DNA of 64,000 nucleotides from JACMLD01 sp047602295 (GTDB lineage Bacteria > Bacteroidota > Bacteroidia > Chitinophagales > Chitinophagaceae): contig JASGHP010000001.1 in the NCBI GenBank assembly GCA_047602295.1, positions 4,092,001-4,156,000 on the forward strand. Direction: 5' to 3'. Positions 1 through 9,552 of this stretch are shown here, piece by piece. How positions within the stretch are numbered: the stretch's first letter is position 1; every line of letters starts with the position of its first letter. The translations under genes were made by a program, and so were the position numbers. A model generated the notes under the pieces. That model had not been told where the DNA came from. It made no database searches and was given only the letters and a program-made list of their open reading frames with translations.

Positions 1-2
1 TA

Positions 3-635
3 GGCATGAGCGATGGATTGACGGTACCTTTTGCATTGGCTGCAGGCTTAAGCGGTGCCGTTAGTTCTACCAATGTAATAGTGATAGCTGGCATTGCTGA
101 AATAGCCGCTGGTTCCATTGCCATGGGCCTGGGAGGATATCTTGCCGGTAAAACAGAAATTGATCATTACAACAGTGAGTTGAAACGTGAATACGATGAA
201 GTAGAGACGGTGCCGCATAAAGAGAAAGAAGAAGTAAAAACATTTTTTCAAAACCTTGGGTTGAGTGAAGATGTGCAGGAGCAAGCAGTAGAAGAAATGA
301 CCAAAGACAAAGAGAAATGGGTAAACTTTATGATGAAGTATGAGCTTGGCCTTGAAAAACCGGATGCACAAAGGGCCAGGAAAAGCGCTTTTAATATTGG
401 CATCTCGTATATTGTTGGTGGTATTATACCGTTAAGTCCTTATTTCTTTGTAAACAGTGGCACAGAAGGTTTAAAGATATCCGCCATCATTACTTTGTGC
501 AGCCTGTTTATTTTTGGTTTTTTAAAAAGCAAAATCACGGGTGTCAACCCGTGGTGGGGCGCCATACGCGTAACACTGATTGGTGCAGCGGCAGCATCAT
601 GCGCATTTGGCATTGCCAGGCTTATACAACATTAA
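3..635 (+). CDS. VIT1/CCC1-type metal transporter, 5' end cut by window edge
   Basis: Membrane protein of the VIT1/CCC1 family, which moves iron or manganese across membranes. The reading frame stays open to the left edge: the codon before the first ATG (position 6) is Gly, and the stretch beginning DGLTVPFALAAGLSG is the family's first transmembrane helix, normally preceded by about 20 more residues. I therefore read it as 5'-partial, not as starting at 6. About five hydrophobic segments are visible (two near residues 5-45, three between about 130 and 205), separated by a charged Glu/Lys-rich cytoplasmic segment (about 50-120) as expected for the metal-binding domain of this family. Family assignment is firm; the metal is not decided by the sequence. 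Confidence 0.85.
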   Translation, partial: GMSDGLTVPFALAAGLSGAVSSTNVIVIAGIAEIAAGSIAMGLGGYLAGKTEIDHYNSELKREYDEVETVPHKEKEEVKTFFQNLGLSEDVQEQAVEEMTKDKEKWVNFMMKYELGLEKPDAQRARKSAFNIGISYIVGGIIPLSPYFFVNSGTEGLKISAIITLCSLFIFGFLKSKITGVNPWWGAIRVTLIGAAAASCAFGIARLIQH

Positions 636-658
636 CTAATATACTTAACAGCATTTTC

Positions 659-1180
659 ATGAAACTACATGCAATCCTCTTTATTCTACTTGCAACCGTT
701 GTAAATATTTCTTCCTTTGCACAGCCAAGAATGACAAAAATCACAAAAAAGAATTATTCTATACAAAGCCCGGCAGAATGGACAATTGATAGTTCTAAAC
801 AAATGGGAACAGACCTGATTTTGTTTTCGATGCTTGAGAATAGCAATGATAAATTTCGTGAGAATGTAAATGTGCTGGTACAAGACTTGGGCAATAACCC
901 AATTGATCTTGCTAAATACACCGCTATTTCTACCAACCAGATTCATACCATGGCGCAGGATTCCAAAATTGAATCTTCTGTCACAATGAAAACGGCCAAC
1001 ATGAGTTACCAGAAAATTATTTATACAGCCACTCAAGCCAACTTCAAACTAAAGTTTGAGCAATACTATTTTGTGGCGAATAAAAAAGCTTACGTTATTA
1101 CGCTCACTACAGAACAAACAAAGTTTGACGCGTACAAACCTGTAGGGGAATTGATTCTTAATTCATTTGTGCTGAGATAA
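659..1180 (+). CDS. small secreted protein, PsbP/DcrB-like fold candidate
   Basis: 173-residue protein with a clear signal peptide (residues 1-24, ending SSFAQ). The mature part begins with a 'YSIQSPAEWTID' style segment and ends in 'AYVITLTTEQTKFDAY..GELILNSF', a pattern I associate with PsbP/DcrB-like (DUF1795-type) domains that occur in many Bacteroidota exported proteins. The ATG at 659 is chosen because it begins the signal peptide; an upstream in-frame start at 497 would read through the previous gene. It lies 23 bases after the transporter gene, so the two may be cotranscribed. No catalytic residues are recognisable and the function is unknown. Confidence 0.75.
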   Translation: MKLHAILFILLATVVNISSFAQPRMTKITKKNYSIQSPAEWTIDSSKQMGTDLILFSMLENSNDKFRENVNVLVQDLGNNPIDLAKYTAISTNQIHTMAQDSKIESSVTMKTANMSYQKIIYTATQANFKLKFEQYYFVANKKAYVITLTTEQTKFDAYKPVGELILNSFVLR

Positions 1181-1215
1181 AAATGCCTGCATCAATTTGA
1201 TTGGTACAGGCATTT
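1181..1215. terminator. bidirectional terminator between convergent genes
   Basis: Nine-base perfect stem (AAATGCCTG / CAGGCATTT) with a 17-base loop, starting right after the stop of the upstream plus-strand gene and just before the 3' end of the convergent GH92 gene. The A-run on the left and T-run on the right make it usable from either side. Confidence 0.65.
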
Positions 1216-1234
1216 CTATTAATTGTTTTCTTCC

Positions 1235-3517
1235 TTACTTCTCTGTAGACAAAGAAAAAGGATAATCCGCTTTATTAACTCCTCTTGTTTTATTCGGCGT
1301 TTCAGCCATTGTGAAATTCAGCACTGCACCTTTTTGCAATGCAGTATGACTAAGCCAGTTCTTACTGTATGGTTTTGCATCGTAGCTAAAGCTGCTTACA
1401 TATCTTTTTGATGCATCGTTATTGGCTGCGTTTACAACTAACTGCTTGCCATTCTCCAATTGCAATGTTAGTTTTTTAAACAGTGGCGCTCCTAATACAT
1501 ATTGATCGCTTGCCGGTGTAACGGGATAAAAACCCATTGCAGAAAAAACATACCAGGCAGACGTTTGCCCATTGTCTTCATCACCGCAATATCCATCTGG
1601 TGTGGCTTTATACAATTTATTCATAGTTTCCCTTGCCCAGTATTGTGTCTTCCATGGTTCGCCTGCATAATTGTAGAGGTAGATCATGTGTTGTATAGGC
1701 TGGTTGCCATGTGCGTATTGCCCCATGCCTGCAATCTGCATTTCACGTATTTCATGTATTACACCACCATAAGCGCTTTCATCAAATATGGGCGGAAGAG
1801 AAAATATTGAATCCAATTTGGCTATAAACTTTTTGTCTCCACCCATTAAATTAACCAGTCCTTGTATATCCTGGAATACACTCCATGTATAGTGCATACT
1901 GTTTCCTTCTGTAAATGCGTCGCCCCATTTAAATGGATTGAAAGGTGTTTGAAAACTACCATCTTTATTACGGCCACGCATCCAGCCAACTGTTGGATCA
2001 AAAACATTTTTATAATTGTAGCTACGTTTTTTGTAAATGCCAATTTCGCTTTCTGGTTTTCCCAATGCTTTGCCCAATGCATAAATAGCATAATCGTCAT
2101 AAGCATATTCTAAAGTACGGGCAGCATTTTCTTTAACCTTTACATCGTAAGGCACATAACCCAGATCGTTATAGTACTCTACTCCTGCCCTACCTGTTCC
2201 TTTGGGGCCAGTATTATTTGCTCCGTGAATCAATGCCTGGTAAAGCGTTTCAATATCGTAACCGCGCCCGCCTTTTATGTAAGCTTCTGCTACAATTGAA
2301 GCAGAATTGTTGCCAATCATTACCGGCGCATAGCCAGGGCTTGACCATTCCGGCAGCCAGCCACCTTCTTTATAATCGTTTATCAAACCTTCCTGCATTT
2401 CTTTTGCTATAGAGGGAAAAGCAAGATTTAAGAATGGATACAATGCACGGAATGTATCCCAGAAACCAGTTCCGCCAAACATGCGACCAGGAACTACTTC
2501 TCCGGTATAAGGGCTCCAATGCACAATTTGTCCCTGCGCATTGGTTTCGTACAATTTGTTAGGAAAGAACAACATCCTGTAAAGGCATGAATAGAATGTG
2601 CGTGTTTGATTTATTGTACCACCTTCTACAGAAAGCCTGCTCAAAGTTTTATTCCAAACGGCTTTTGCTTTTTGCATGGTTACATCAAATGCATCTTTTC
2701 CTTGTTCTTGCTGCAAATTCAATTCTGCCTGTTCCTGGCTGATAAAAGAAGATGCTACACGCAAACTCACCTGCTCTCCTTTAGCCGTTTTAAAACCAAC
2801 TACAGCTAATGAATGTGCTGCTGAAACTTCTAAGCCGTTGTTTAATGCAGAATCAGTATAAACCTGCGTTAATACAAAAGGCTTGCTGCTGTAGATAACA
2901 AAGTAATTTTTAAAATTCTTGAGCGGGCCATGTGCATGTTGTGTTGAATAACCAACAATTTTATTTTCCTGCGGAATGATCTTTATGTAAGAGCCTTTAT
3001 CAAACGCATCAATTACAATGGATGCACTATCGTTTGCAGGAAAAGTAAACCGAAACTGCGCTGTTCTTTCCGTAGGCGTATACTCTGCCGTTACATCATG
3101 ATCTGCCAGGTACACACTGTAATAATATGGTTTTGCAATTTCTGTTTTATGAGAGAACCAGCTTCCTCTTTTGTCTTGCAGCACTGCGGTTTTACCTGTT
3201 ACCGGCATAATGGAAAACATGCCGTAATCATTCATCCAGGGAGAAGGCTGGTGTGTTTGTTTAAAGCCACTGATTTTAGTAGCATCATAAGTGTATTGCC
3301 AGCCGTCACCATTTTTACCGGTTTGCGGTGTCCAGAAACTCATGCCCCATGGCAATGCTACTGCAGGGTAAGTATTGCCGTTTGACAATGCATGATTGGA
3401 TGCAGTACCCATTAAAGGATTTACCCATTCTGCAGGATCAGTTATTTTACCAACCTGCTGAGCTATTGCAATTTGATAAGAAAAGAAAATAGTAACGCAA
3501 AGAAGAAGTTTTTTCAT
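1235..3517 (-). CDS. GH92 family alpha-mannosidase, exported
   Basis: Glycoside hydrolase family 92 exo-alpha-mannosidase (760 aa), a calcium-dependent enzyme family trimming alpha-linked mannose from N-glycans and mannans. A signal peptide (1-20, ending IAIAQQ) directs it to the periplasm or surface. Seen: the N-terminal beta-sandwich with a WQYTYD..SGFKQTHQPSPWMNDYG block, and the C-terminal helical barrel carrying TEGNSMHYTW (the family's general acid Glu lies here) and GDEDNGQTSAWYVFSAMG, matching the conserved 'G(D/N)(D/E)D.GQMSAWY' motif with the catalytic-base Asp residues. Length is normal for the family. A -7 motif lies 46-60 bases upstream. No SusC/SusD pair is present in the window, so this is not part of a complete polysaccharide utilisation locus visible here. 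Confidence 0.93.
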   Translation of the reverse strand: MKKLLLCVTIFFSYQIAIAQQVGKITDPAEWVNPLMGTASNHALSNGNTYPAVALPWGMSFWTPQTGKNGDGWQYTYDATKISGFKQTHQPSPWMNDYGMFSIMPVTGKTAVLQDKRGSWFSHKTEIAKPYYYSVYLADHDVTAEYTPTERTAQFRFTFPANDSASIVIDAFDKGSYIKIIPQENKIVGYSTQHAHGPLKNFKNYFVIYSSKPFVLTQVYTDSALNNGLEVSAAHSLAVVGFKTAKGEQVSLRVASSFISQEQAELNLQQEQGKDAFDVTMQKAKAVWNKTLSRLSVEGGTINQTRTFYSCLYRMLFFPNKLYETNAQGQIVHWSPYTGEVVPGRMFGGTGFWDTFRALYPFLNLAFPSIAKEMQEGLINDYKEGGWLPEWSSPGYAPVMIGNNSASIVAEAYIKGGRGYDIETLYQALIHGANNTGPKGTGRAGVEYYNDLGYVPYDVKVKENAARTLEYAYDDYAIYALGKALGKPESEIGIYKKRSYNYKNVFDPTVGWMRGRNKDGSFQTPFNPFKWGDAFTEGNSMHYTWSVFQDIQGLVNLMGGDKKFIAKLDSIFSLPPIFDESAYGGVIHEIREMQIAGMGQYAHGNQPIQHMIYLYNYAGEPWKTQYWARETMNKLYKATPDGYCGDEDNGQTSAWYVFSAMGFYPVTPASDQYVLGAPLFKKLTLQLENGKQLVVNAANNDASKRYVSSFSYDAKPYSKNWLSHTALQKGAVLNFTMAETPNKTRGVNKADYPFSLSTEK

Positions 3518-3569
3518 GTCACATACATTTTAGAAAGAGAGCAACAATTGTCTATGCCAATAATTGCTG

Positions 3570-3577
3570 CAAATGTA
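3570..3577 (-). promoter_or_regulatory. candidate Bacteroidota promoter -7 box for GH92 gene
   Basis: On the minus strand the sequence reads TACATTTG, an exact match to the Bacteroidota sigma-ABfr -7 consensus TAnnTTTG, about 50 bases upstream of the GH92 start. I see no good -33 TTTG element at the standard spacing, so this remains a candidate. Confidence 0.4.
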
Positions 3578-3678
3578 TGTTTGCCGGTGAATATTTGCTG
3601 GATTATTTCAGGGTCATATTACAGGCGTTACAGAAATTATTCAGGGTGTATCATTTAAACATGCCTCTATAAAAAACG

Positions 3679-3752
3679 CATGCTACACACGATGCTAAAG
3701 ATCAATAAAGCGCTAGAGTTGAACGGAGCGTCCCCGACATTCTGTACGGGGC
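3679..3752. repeat. partial copy of a dispersed repeat plus GC hairpin in the 3518-3824 spacer
   Basis: The stretch around 3679-3712 (CATGCTACACACGATGCTAAAG) resembles the start of longer repeat copies at 12380-12464 and 26419-26502. Just downstream is a short CCCCG/CGGGG hairpin (3732-3736 with 3747-3751). Apart from the promoter candidate, I see nothing else in this 307-base spacer. Confidence 0.4.
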
Positions 3753-3824
3753 ACGGCGCAAGGATGTTTCATCAATGGACATATGCCGGCTCAATAAAAA
3801 CAATCTTTATTGATAAAATTTTAT

Positions 3825-4580
3825 TCAATAAGGAGAAGGGCTTACACTTGTCCATCCGCCATCAACAACAATACTTTGGCCGGTTATATGCGTGGCTTTG
3901 TCTGATACCAGGAACAATGCAGTACCTGCAATGTCTTTTGTAGTGGCGGGTCTGCCCATGGGTGTAATGCCAGACCATGTCTTGTAATATTCTTTGTCTT
4001 CCAATGTACGCTCTGTAAGCGTGGCACCGGGAGCAATAGCGTTGACATTTATTTTGTATTGAGATAATTCAATCACCAGGTTTTTTGCCAGCATTTCAAG
4101 CGCAGCTTTCGTCATGCCGTAAGCAGCCAAGTTTTTATGCGCCTGGTGACCGGTTACAGAAGACATAAACAAAATAGAACCGCCCTTGCCTTGTTGTTTC
4201 ATTTGCTTAGCTGCAGCCTGCGCAAGAAAAAAACTGCCGCCAAGATTTACCTGCAATACTTTATAAAATGCATCTGGTGTGTAATCAAAAAAATCTCCAA
4301 ACAAAGTAATACCGGCATTGGCAATAATAATATCCAATGAACCAAAAGAAGCGACAGCAGTGCCTACCATTTTTTGAATGCACTCCATACTACCTGAGTC
4401 ACCGGTTACTGCTATACATTTTGCTGTTGCATTCAATTGTGCTACGGCTTTTGCAGTCAGCGCTTCATCAATATCATTCAATATTATATTAGCACCTTCT
4501 TCTAAAAGTTGCTTGCATATTTCAAAACCTATGCCCTGCCCTGCGCCCGTTACTATTGCTGTTTTGTTTTGGAAAGCCAT
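3825..4580 (-). CDS. SDR family NAD(P)-dependent oxidoreductase
   Basis: Classical short-chain dehydrogenase/reductase, 251 aa. Seen: cofactor motif TGAGQGIG at residues 11-18, the NNAG-type motif as ANAGI (about 87-91), the catalytic Ser in FMSSVTG, the YxxxK dyad in YGMTK, and a C-terminal 'ITGQSIVVDGGW' typical of 3-oxoacyl-ACP-reductase/glucose-dehydrogenase-like members. It follows a sugar-acid dehydratase on the same strand, with a 144-base spacer. SDRs in such pairs often act on a sugar or sugar acid, but the substrate cannot be read from the sequence. ATG at 4580 fits the family's short N-terminus. Confidence 0.9.
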   Translation of the reverse strand: MAFQNKTAIVTGAGQGIGFEICKQLLEEGANIILNDIDEALTAKAVAQLNATAKCIAVTGDSGSMECIQKMVGTAVASFGSLDIIIANAGITLFGDFFDYTPDAFYKVLQVNLGGSFFLAQAAAKQMKQQGKGGSILFMSSVTGHQAHKNLAAYGMTKAALEMLAKNLVIELSQYKINVNAIAPGATLTERTLEDKEYYKTWSGITPMGRPATTKDIAGTALFLVSDKATHITGQSIVVDGGWTSVSPSPY

Positions 4581-4582
4581 CG

Positions 4583-4722
4583 TTTTTTTAGCTGTGAGCT
4601 GCTAGCTATGAGCTACTAGCTTTTCTCGGTGAACTTATTATTTATTGGCATCTTCATGCAATGCTAAACTTGCAGCCTGAAGCTTGGGGCTTGAAGCATG
4701 TAGCTAGCAACTTGAAGCTTCT
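4583..4722. repeat. degenerate AGCT/GCTTGAAG word repeats between two genes
   Basis: The spacer is mostly iterations of short words: GAGCTGCTAGC, TATGAGCTACTAGC, then GCTTGAAGC and CTTGAAGCTT. The two halves can base-pair partly with each other. It belongs to the window-wide class of word-repeat spacers. Confidence 0.55.
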
Positions 4723-4724
4723 CT

Positions 4725-6443
4725 CTAATGCGAGTCTTTCGTTACTTCGCTGCCAGAACCTCCTCTAAGAAAATCCATATCTGCACCAAGATTGGCCTGC
4801 TCTACATGCTGCTGGTACAAATACACATAACCTCTATCCTGGAAAACAACATTGGACTTCTTCGCTTTCTTTCGTCTTTCAATTTCTTCATCTGAAAGAT
4901 CTATGTGCAATAAACGTTTGTGCACATCCAGCGTAATCATATCTCCATCCTGTACAATGCCCAGCGTGCCGCCTGCTGCTGCTTCAGGTGCCACATGCAA
5001 TACAACGGTGCCAAATGCAGTGCCGCTCATTCTTCCGTCTGAGATACGCACCATATCTGTAATGCCTTTGTTTAATAATTTTGCAGGCAAAGACATATTG
5101 CCTACTTCGGGCATACCGGGATAACCTTTTGGCCCCACATTCTTTAATACCAACACACAGGTTTCATCTACATCAAGATTGGGATCATCAATTTTATGTT
5201 TGTAATCATCAATATCCTCAAACACTACTGCCCTGCCTGTATGTTGCATCAAATGTTCACTGGCGGCAGACGGTTTTAATACTGCACCATCTTCGCTAAG
5301 GTTTCCTTTCAATACCACAATACCCGAGATGGAATTGAATGGTTTGTCTACAGTTGCAATTACAGATTCATTGTAATTAGGCTGGTTCAAAACATTTTGC
5401 TCAATAGATTTTCCATTTACCGTAATGCATTCTTTGTGCAGGTAAGGAAGCAACTGGTTCATCACTGCAGTTAATCCGCCTGCGTAATACAAGTCTTCCA
5501 TAAAATATTTACCGGAAGGTTGCAGGTTGGTAATGAGTGGAATGTTGGCAGAGAATTTATCAAAATCTGAAAGATCCAATTCTACACCAATGCGACCAGC
5601 TATGGCCAGCAAATGCACTACAAAATTGGTAGAACCACCAATAGCAGCATTTACCATGATGGAATTTTCAAAAGCTTTACGAGTGAGCACATCAGAAAGA
5701 CGACGATTTTCATATGCCATTTTCACAATCTCACGGCCAGACAGTTGCGCCATAATTTTACGGGCTGCATCCGGTGCGGGTATAGCGGCATTTTGTGGCA
5801 ATGAAAGACCTAAGGACTCTACCATACAAGCCATAGTAGATGCGGTGCCCATTACAGCGCAATGTCCATCGCTGCGGCACATGCCTGCTTCTGCCAGCGA
5901 AAGTTCTTCATCTGTCATTTTTCCGCTACGGTATTCTTCGCTAAAGCGCCACACATCGCTGGTGCTGATATCTCTATTACGGTATTTGCCGGTAAGCATC
6001 GGGCCGCCGGAAACAACAATGGTGGGAAGGTTTACACTGCAGGCACCCATTACCAATGATGGCGTTGTTTTATCGCAACCACAAAGCAATACCACTGCGT
6101 CCATTGGATTGGCACGAATAGATTCTTCCACATCCATACTGGCCAGGTTACGGTAAAGCATGGCAGTTGGCTTTATCAGCGTTTCGCCCAAAGACATAAC
6201 GGGAAACTCTACCGGGAAACCTCCGGCTTCATACACGCCTTTTTTTACAAACTCTGCCAAATCCCTGAAATGAGAATTGCAGGGTGTTAGTTCAGACCAG
6301 GTATTGCAAATGCCAATCACGGGCTTGTTGCCGCTTATTTCATCTGCAGGTATGCCCTGCTTTCTAAACCATGAACGATAGATAAGTCCATCCTTTCCTT
6401 TGCGGCCAAACCATCCGCTGCTCCTAAAATTTTTTGATTCCAT
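4725..6443 (-). CDS. IlvD/Edd family dehydratase, probably sugar-acid (pentonate) type
   Basis: 572-aa member of the dihydroxy-acid/6-phosphogluconate dehydratase family, Fe-S enzymes that dehydrate 2,3-dihydroxy acids. Seen: the opening SSGWFGRKGKDGLIYRSW typical of the L-arabinonate/xylonate dehydratase branch and not of biosynthetic IlvD; cluster-ligand cysteines in GICNTWSE, LCGCDKTTPS and MCRSDGHC; and the conserved GGSTN and SDGRMSGTAFG blocks. Length (about 570-580) also fits the sugar-acid branch. The downstream SDR and the PQQ dehydrogenase further along support a sugar-acid role (inference). Which aldonate it uses is not determinable; there are no ilvB/C neighbours, arguing against a branched-chain amino acid role. 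Confidence 0.88.
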   Translation of the reverse strand: MESKNFRSSGWFGRKGKDGLIYRSWFRKQGIPADEISGNKPVIGICNTWSELTPCNSHFRDLAEFVKKGVYEAGGFPVEFPVMSLGETLIKPTAMLYRNLASMDVEESIRANPMDAVVLLCGCDKTTPSLVMGACSVNLPTIVVSGGPMLTGKYRNRDISTSDVWRFSEEYRSGKMTDEELSLAEAGMCRSDGHCAVMGTASTMACMVESLGLSLPQNAAIPAPDAARKIMAQLSGREIVKMAYENRRLSDVLTRKAFENSIMVNAAIGGSTNFVVHLLAIAGRIGVELDLSDFDKFSANIPLITNLQPSGKYFMEDLYYAGGLTAVMNQLLPYLHKECITVNGKSIEQNVLNQPNYNESVIATVDKPFNSISGIVVLKGNLSEDGAVLKPSAASEHLMQHTGRAVVFEDIDDYKHKIDDPNLDVDETCVLVLKNVGPKGYPGMPEVGNMSLPAKLLNKGITDMVRISDGRMSGTAFGTVVLHVAPEAAAGGTLGIVQDGDMITLDVHKRLLHIDLSDEEIERRKKAKKSNVVFQDRGYVYLYQQHVEQANLGADMDFLRGGSGSEVTKDSH

Positions 6444-6615
6444 ATAGACTGAATATGATTGAAATAATACACCGTTGAAATAAAAAGAAAAATTAGTTAT
6501 TTATTTTGGAAACAATGGCAGAAATATTTTATCAACCTTCATAACAATAATCCAACGCAGCAGCACAGCCGTCCTTTCACTTATTTTGCTATTTTTGATT
6601 GAAAGCACCCTGCTA

Positions 6616-7293
6616 ATGAGCAATCAAAACAACGACCAACACCACAAGGAAATATTTCAACTGGAAAGAATCGCACTTTTTTCTGATGCCGTATTTGCGA
6701 TTGCCATTACCCTGCTGATTATAGAAGTAAAAGTGCCTGCATTACCTTATAAAGAACCGGAGTTCTCTCACCAGTTCTGGGAGTCTATCAATGAAATGAT
6801 ACCAGAGTTCATTGGCTTTATTATCAGCTTTATGGTAATAGGCAACTACTGGCGTTCTCACCACAGCACTTTTTATTTTATAAAAGACTACGATAACAAA
6901 CTGCTGCAACTAAACAACATCTTCCTGCTTACTATAGTAGTAATGCCATTTACAACTGCTTTCATGAGCCGTTACATGTTGTTTCAGCCCTTCTTAATTT
7001 ATTGCCTTAATGTAATAGCTGCCGGCCTTTTACAGGTAAGAATGTGGAAATACGTTACCAGCGATAAAAGACACCTGCACACACCATTGCCTCCGGGAAT
7101 AAAAGCATATAAAACAACTACGTCTTATATTGCCATGAGCTGTTTTGCTGTTGCTATTATCATACACAAATTACCGCTTGCCGGCAACTGGCCCGGCTTT
7201 CTTGCCAGGATATTTCTTGCCAGCATTTTTATTATTGACATTTTTACGCATCGCTATTTCCAAAAGAAATACAATCTTGGAAAGAAGTATTAA
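6616..7293 (+). CDS. TMEM175-family potassium channel protein
   Basis: Integral membrane protein (225 aa) of the TMEM175/DUF1211 family, whose bacterial members are potassium-selective leak channels. The signature is visible near the N-terminus: RIALFSDAVFAIAITLLIIE, containing the FSD motif of the pore-lining first helix. About six hydrophobic segments follow, including FIGFIISFMVIGNYW..H, also conserved in the family. I chose ATG 6616 (MSNQNND) over the upstream TTG at 6586 because family members begin with a short charged segment before the first helix. It stands alone between convergent/divergent neighbours. Confidence 0.85.
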   Translation: MSNQNNDQHHKEIFQLERIALFSDAVFAIAITLLIIEVKVPALPYKEPEFSHQFWESINEMIPEFIGFIISFMVIGNYWRSHHSTFYFIKDYDNKLLQLNNIFLLTIVVMPFTTAFMSRYMLFQPFLIYCLNVIAAGLLQVRMWKYVTSDKRHLHTPLPPGIKAYKTTTSYIAMSCFAVAIIIHKLPLAGNWPGFLARIFLASIFIIDIFTHRYFQKKYNLGKKY

Positions 7294-7383
7294 TCTATAC
7301 GGTGAATTGAATGCAAGCGAACAGTTTTTTCACCACATAGATAAAACATAGGGCTTAATCCTATCAATCCTATTAATCCTAGT

Positions 7384-9552
7384 TCACTCTTCCAGCGCAA
7401 AAGCCACATATTTATCGCCCGACTTTGTATTCAGCTTTCCTCCGCCACAGGCAATAACAATGTATTGTTTGCCATCTACCGCATAAGTGCTTGGAGAAGC
7501 ATATCCGGCTGCAGGCAGGCTGCTTTGCCATAATACCTTTCCTGTTTCTTTATCAATAGCCCTGAATTGTTCGTCTTTGGATGCTGCAATAAATAAAAGT
7601 CCGCTGGCTGTTACCAATGGCCCGCCATAGTTATCTGTTCCTGTTGGCGGAATACCTTTTTCAGTTAATGCTTTGTATTCTCCCAATGGCACCTGCCATT
7701 TGCGTTCTCCTGTATTTAAATCAACCGCAGTGAGTGTGCCCCATGGTGGTGTGTTTACAGGATAGCCCTTGCTATCGTACCAACGGTTATAACCCGTATG
7801 CTTATACGGAAGTTTCTTCTCTGTTGTACTGCTGGCAACTGCTACTGTTTCTGATTTTTTGTGCAACAGGAAATCTGTAATGGCCTTGCGCTGGTCTTCT
7901 GCAATATGTGAGAAGGATGGCATCATGCCTTTTCCCTTCTCCATTATTTTTAAAACTGCATCTGCAGACAACCTGTTTTCTATTCCTAATAAAGAGGGAA
8001 TTGAACCATCGTGATTGCCAGCCATATCTTTACCATGACACGCTGCACAATTAGCGCTGAATAAATTGGCGCCAGTTAGTGAACTGCCAGACAAAGGCTG
8101 ATCTGCATCTACCAATGTTGTATAACAGGGAATTTCTTTAGCAGGAATATACAAAATGCCACTGCTATCAGCCGCCGCACCACCCCATTGTGCACCACCA
8201 TCTGTGCCCGGAAAAATAATCGTCATCTTGCCTGTTACCGGAATGTAAGCACTGCCTGTATTTGCTTGCGCCAGCATTTGCAACAATGAATCTTTACCGG
8301 CTACAAAAGAATTAAAATCGCTGGCAGTAAAACTTTGCCGTGTAAAAGGAAATGGTTTTGTGGGCACCGGTTGTGTTGGGCTTGGATGTTCACCAGGCAT
8401 TGCTTCTGTAGAAAATGCTTTTTCTTCTATCGGGAAAAGTGGTTCACCGGTAACCCTGTCAAACAAAAAGATATAACCCTGTTTGGTAATCTGCGCTACT
8501 GCATCTGTCTTTTTTCCATTGTGCATTACTGTTACCAGGTTGGGTGGCGATGGCGGATCACGATCCCATATATCATGATGCACCAATTGATAATGCCACA
8601 GCCGTCTGCCGGTTCTTGCATCCAATGCAAGCAGGCAATTGGCAAACAGGTTATCTCCTATCCTGTTGCCTCCATAAAAATCGAATGCTGCAGAACCAGT
8701 GGGTATATACACAATACCACGGTCTCTGTCTATAGCCATGCCTGCCCATGAATTGGCAGATCCTAAATGTTCTCTTGGTTCGGGTGACCATGTATTATAA
8801 CCAGCATCTGTTTTATCTGGTATGGTATGAAAAGTCCAAACCAATTCCCCTGTATAAACATTGTATGCCCTTACATCACCCAACAGCGCAGTTTCAGATT
8901 CTGCTACTCTTGCACCCACAATAATCAGGTCTTTATAAATGGTGTTAGGTGTATTGGAAACAATATAATTGTCTGCACCCGGCCTTTCAACACCTTTCTT
9001 TAAATCTATGCGGCCATTCTCGCCAAAGCGTGTAACAGGTTTTCCTGTAAGCGCATCAAAACAATACAACCATTTGCCTGCACCAAAAAAAACTCTTTTA
9101 TAAACTTTGTCGTTAAAATAAGTAATGCCCCTGCTGAGTGTACCTCCATTGTCTGCAACAGCTGTCTTCCACAATTCTTTTCCGCTGCCCGCATCTAATG
9201 CAAATACCTGTATGCCGGCACTAACGCCATACAATATGCCATCTACTATTACAGGATTGCATTGCATTTGCGTATGATTGCCTGTTGTATCTGCACCACC
9301 GGAAGCGTATGTCCATGCAACTTTTAAATGCTGCAGGTTTTCTTTTGTTACCTGTGTAAGTTTTGAATAATGGCTTCTGCTGCCATCTCCATTGTATTCT
9401 GCCCAATCTGTATCCGGTACAGCAACTAGTGCGGCGCGGCGTTGTTTATAATTGCTGTAGATAAGATACACGCCGGTAGCCAGTAAAATAAGCATAGCCA
9501 GTGTTAAAAGACTATACAATTTTTTTCTTTTAGGCGATGTTGGTAAGGGCAT
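7384..9552 (-). CDS. membrane-anchored PQQ-dependent dehydrogenase with embedded cytochrome c domain
   Basis: 722-aa quinoprotein dehydrogenase (glucose-dehydrogenase-like). Residues about 12-32 form one transmembrane anchor, the rest is periplasmic. The beta-propeller starts with WAEYNGDGSRSHYSKLTQV and has several blades with the tryptophan-docking type 'G.LVWTF' and 'GRRLWHYQLVHHDIWDRD' sequences. Between the last blades (about residues 495-560) lies a cytochrome c domain with haem site CAACH and a distal Met candidate in GMMPSF, so electrons can pass internally from PQQ to haem. The closing blade contains 'DNYGGPLVTASGLLFIAAS'. It oxidises sugars or alcohols to lactones or aldehydes; the exact substrate is unknown. 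It is the only gene in a region flanked by spacers, so it is probably monocistronic. Confidence 0.9.
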   Translation of the reverse strand: MPLPTSPKRKKLYSLLTLAMLILLATGVYLIYSNYKQRRAALVAVPDTDWAEYNGDGSRSHYSKLTQVTKENLQHLKVAWTYASGGADTTGNHTQMQCNPVIVDGILYGVSAGIQVFALDAGSGKELWKTAVADNGGTLSRGITYFNDKVYKRVFFGAGKWLYCFDALTGKPVTRFGENGRIDLKKGVERPGADNYIVSNTPNTIYKDLIIVGARVAESETALLGDVRAYNVYTGELVWTFHTIPDKTDAGYNTWSPEPREHLGSANSWAGMAIDRDRGIVYIPTGSAAFDFYGGNRIGDNLFANCLLALDARTGRRLWHYQLVHHDIWDRDPPSPPNLVTVMHNGKKTDAVAQITKQGYIFLFDRVTGEPLFPIEEKAFSTEAMPGEHPSPTQPVPTKPFPFTRQSFTASDFNSFVAGKDSLLQMLAQANTGSAYIPVTGKMTIIFPGTDGGAQWGGAAADSSGILYIPAKEIPCYTTLVDADQPLSGSSLTGANLFSANCAACHGKDMAGNHDGSIPSLLGIENRLSADAVLKIMEKGKGMMPSFSHIAEDQRKAITDFLLHKKSETVAVASSTTEKKLPYKHTGYNRWYDSKGYPVNTPPWGTLTAVDLNTGERKWQVPLGEYKALTEKGIPPTGTDNYGGPLVTASGLLFIAASKDEQFRAIDKETGKVLWQSSLPAAGYASPSTYAVDGKQYIVIACGGGKLNTKSGDKYVAFALEE

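Noticed and set aside
497..658. Longer N-terminus for the small secreted protein
   Set aside because: It overlaps the transporter gene in another frame; the signal peptide begins at 659.
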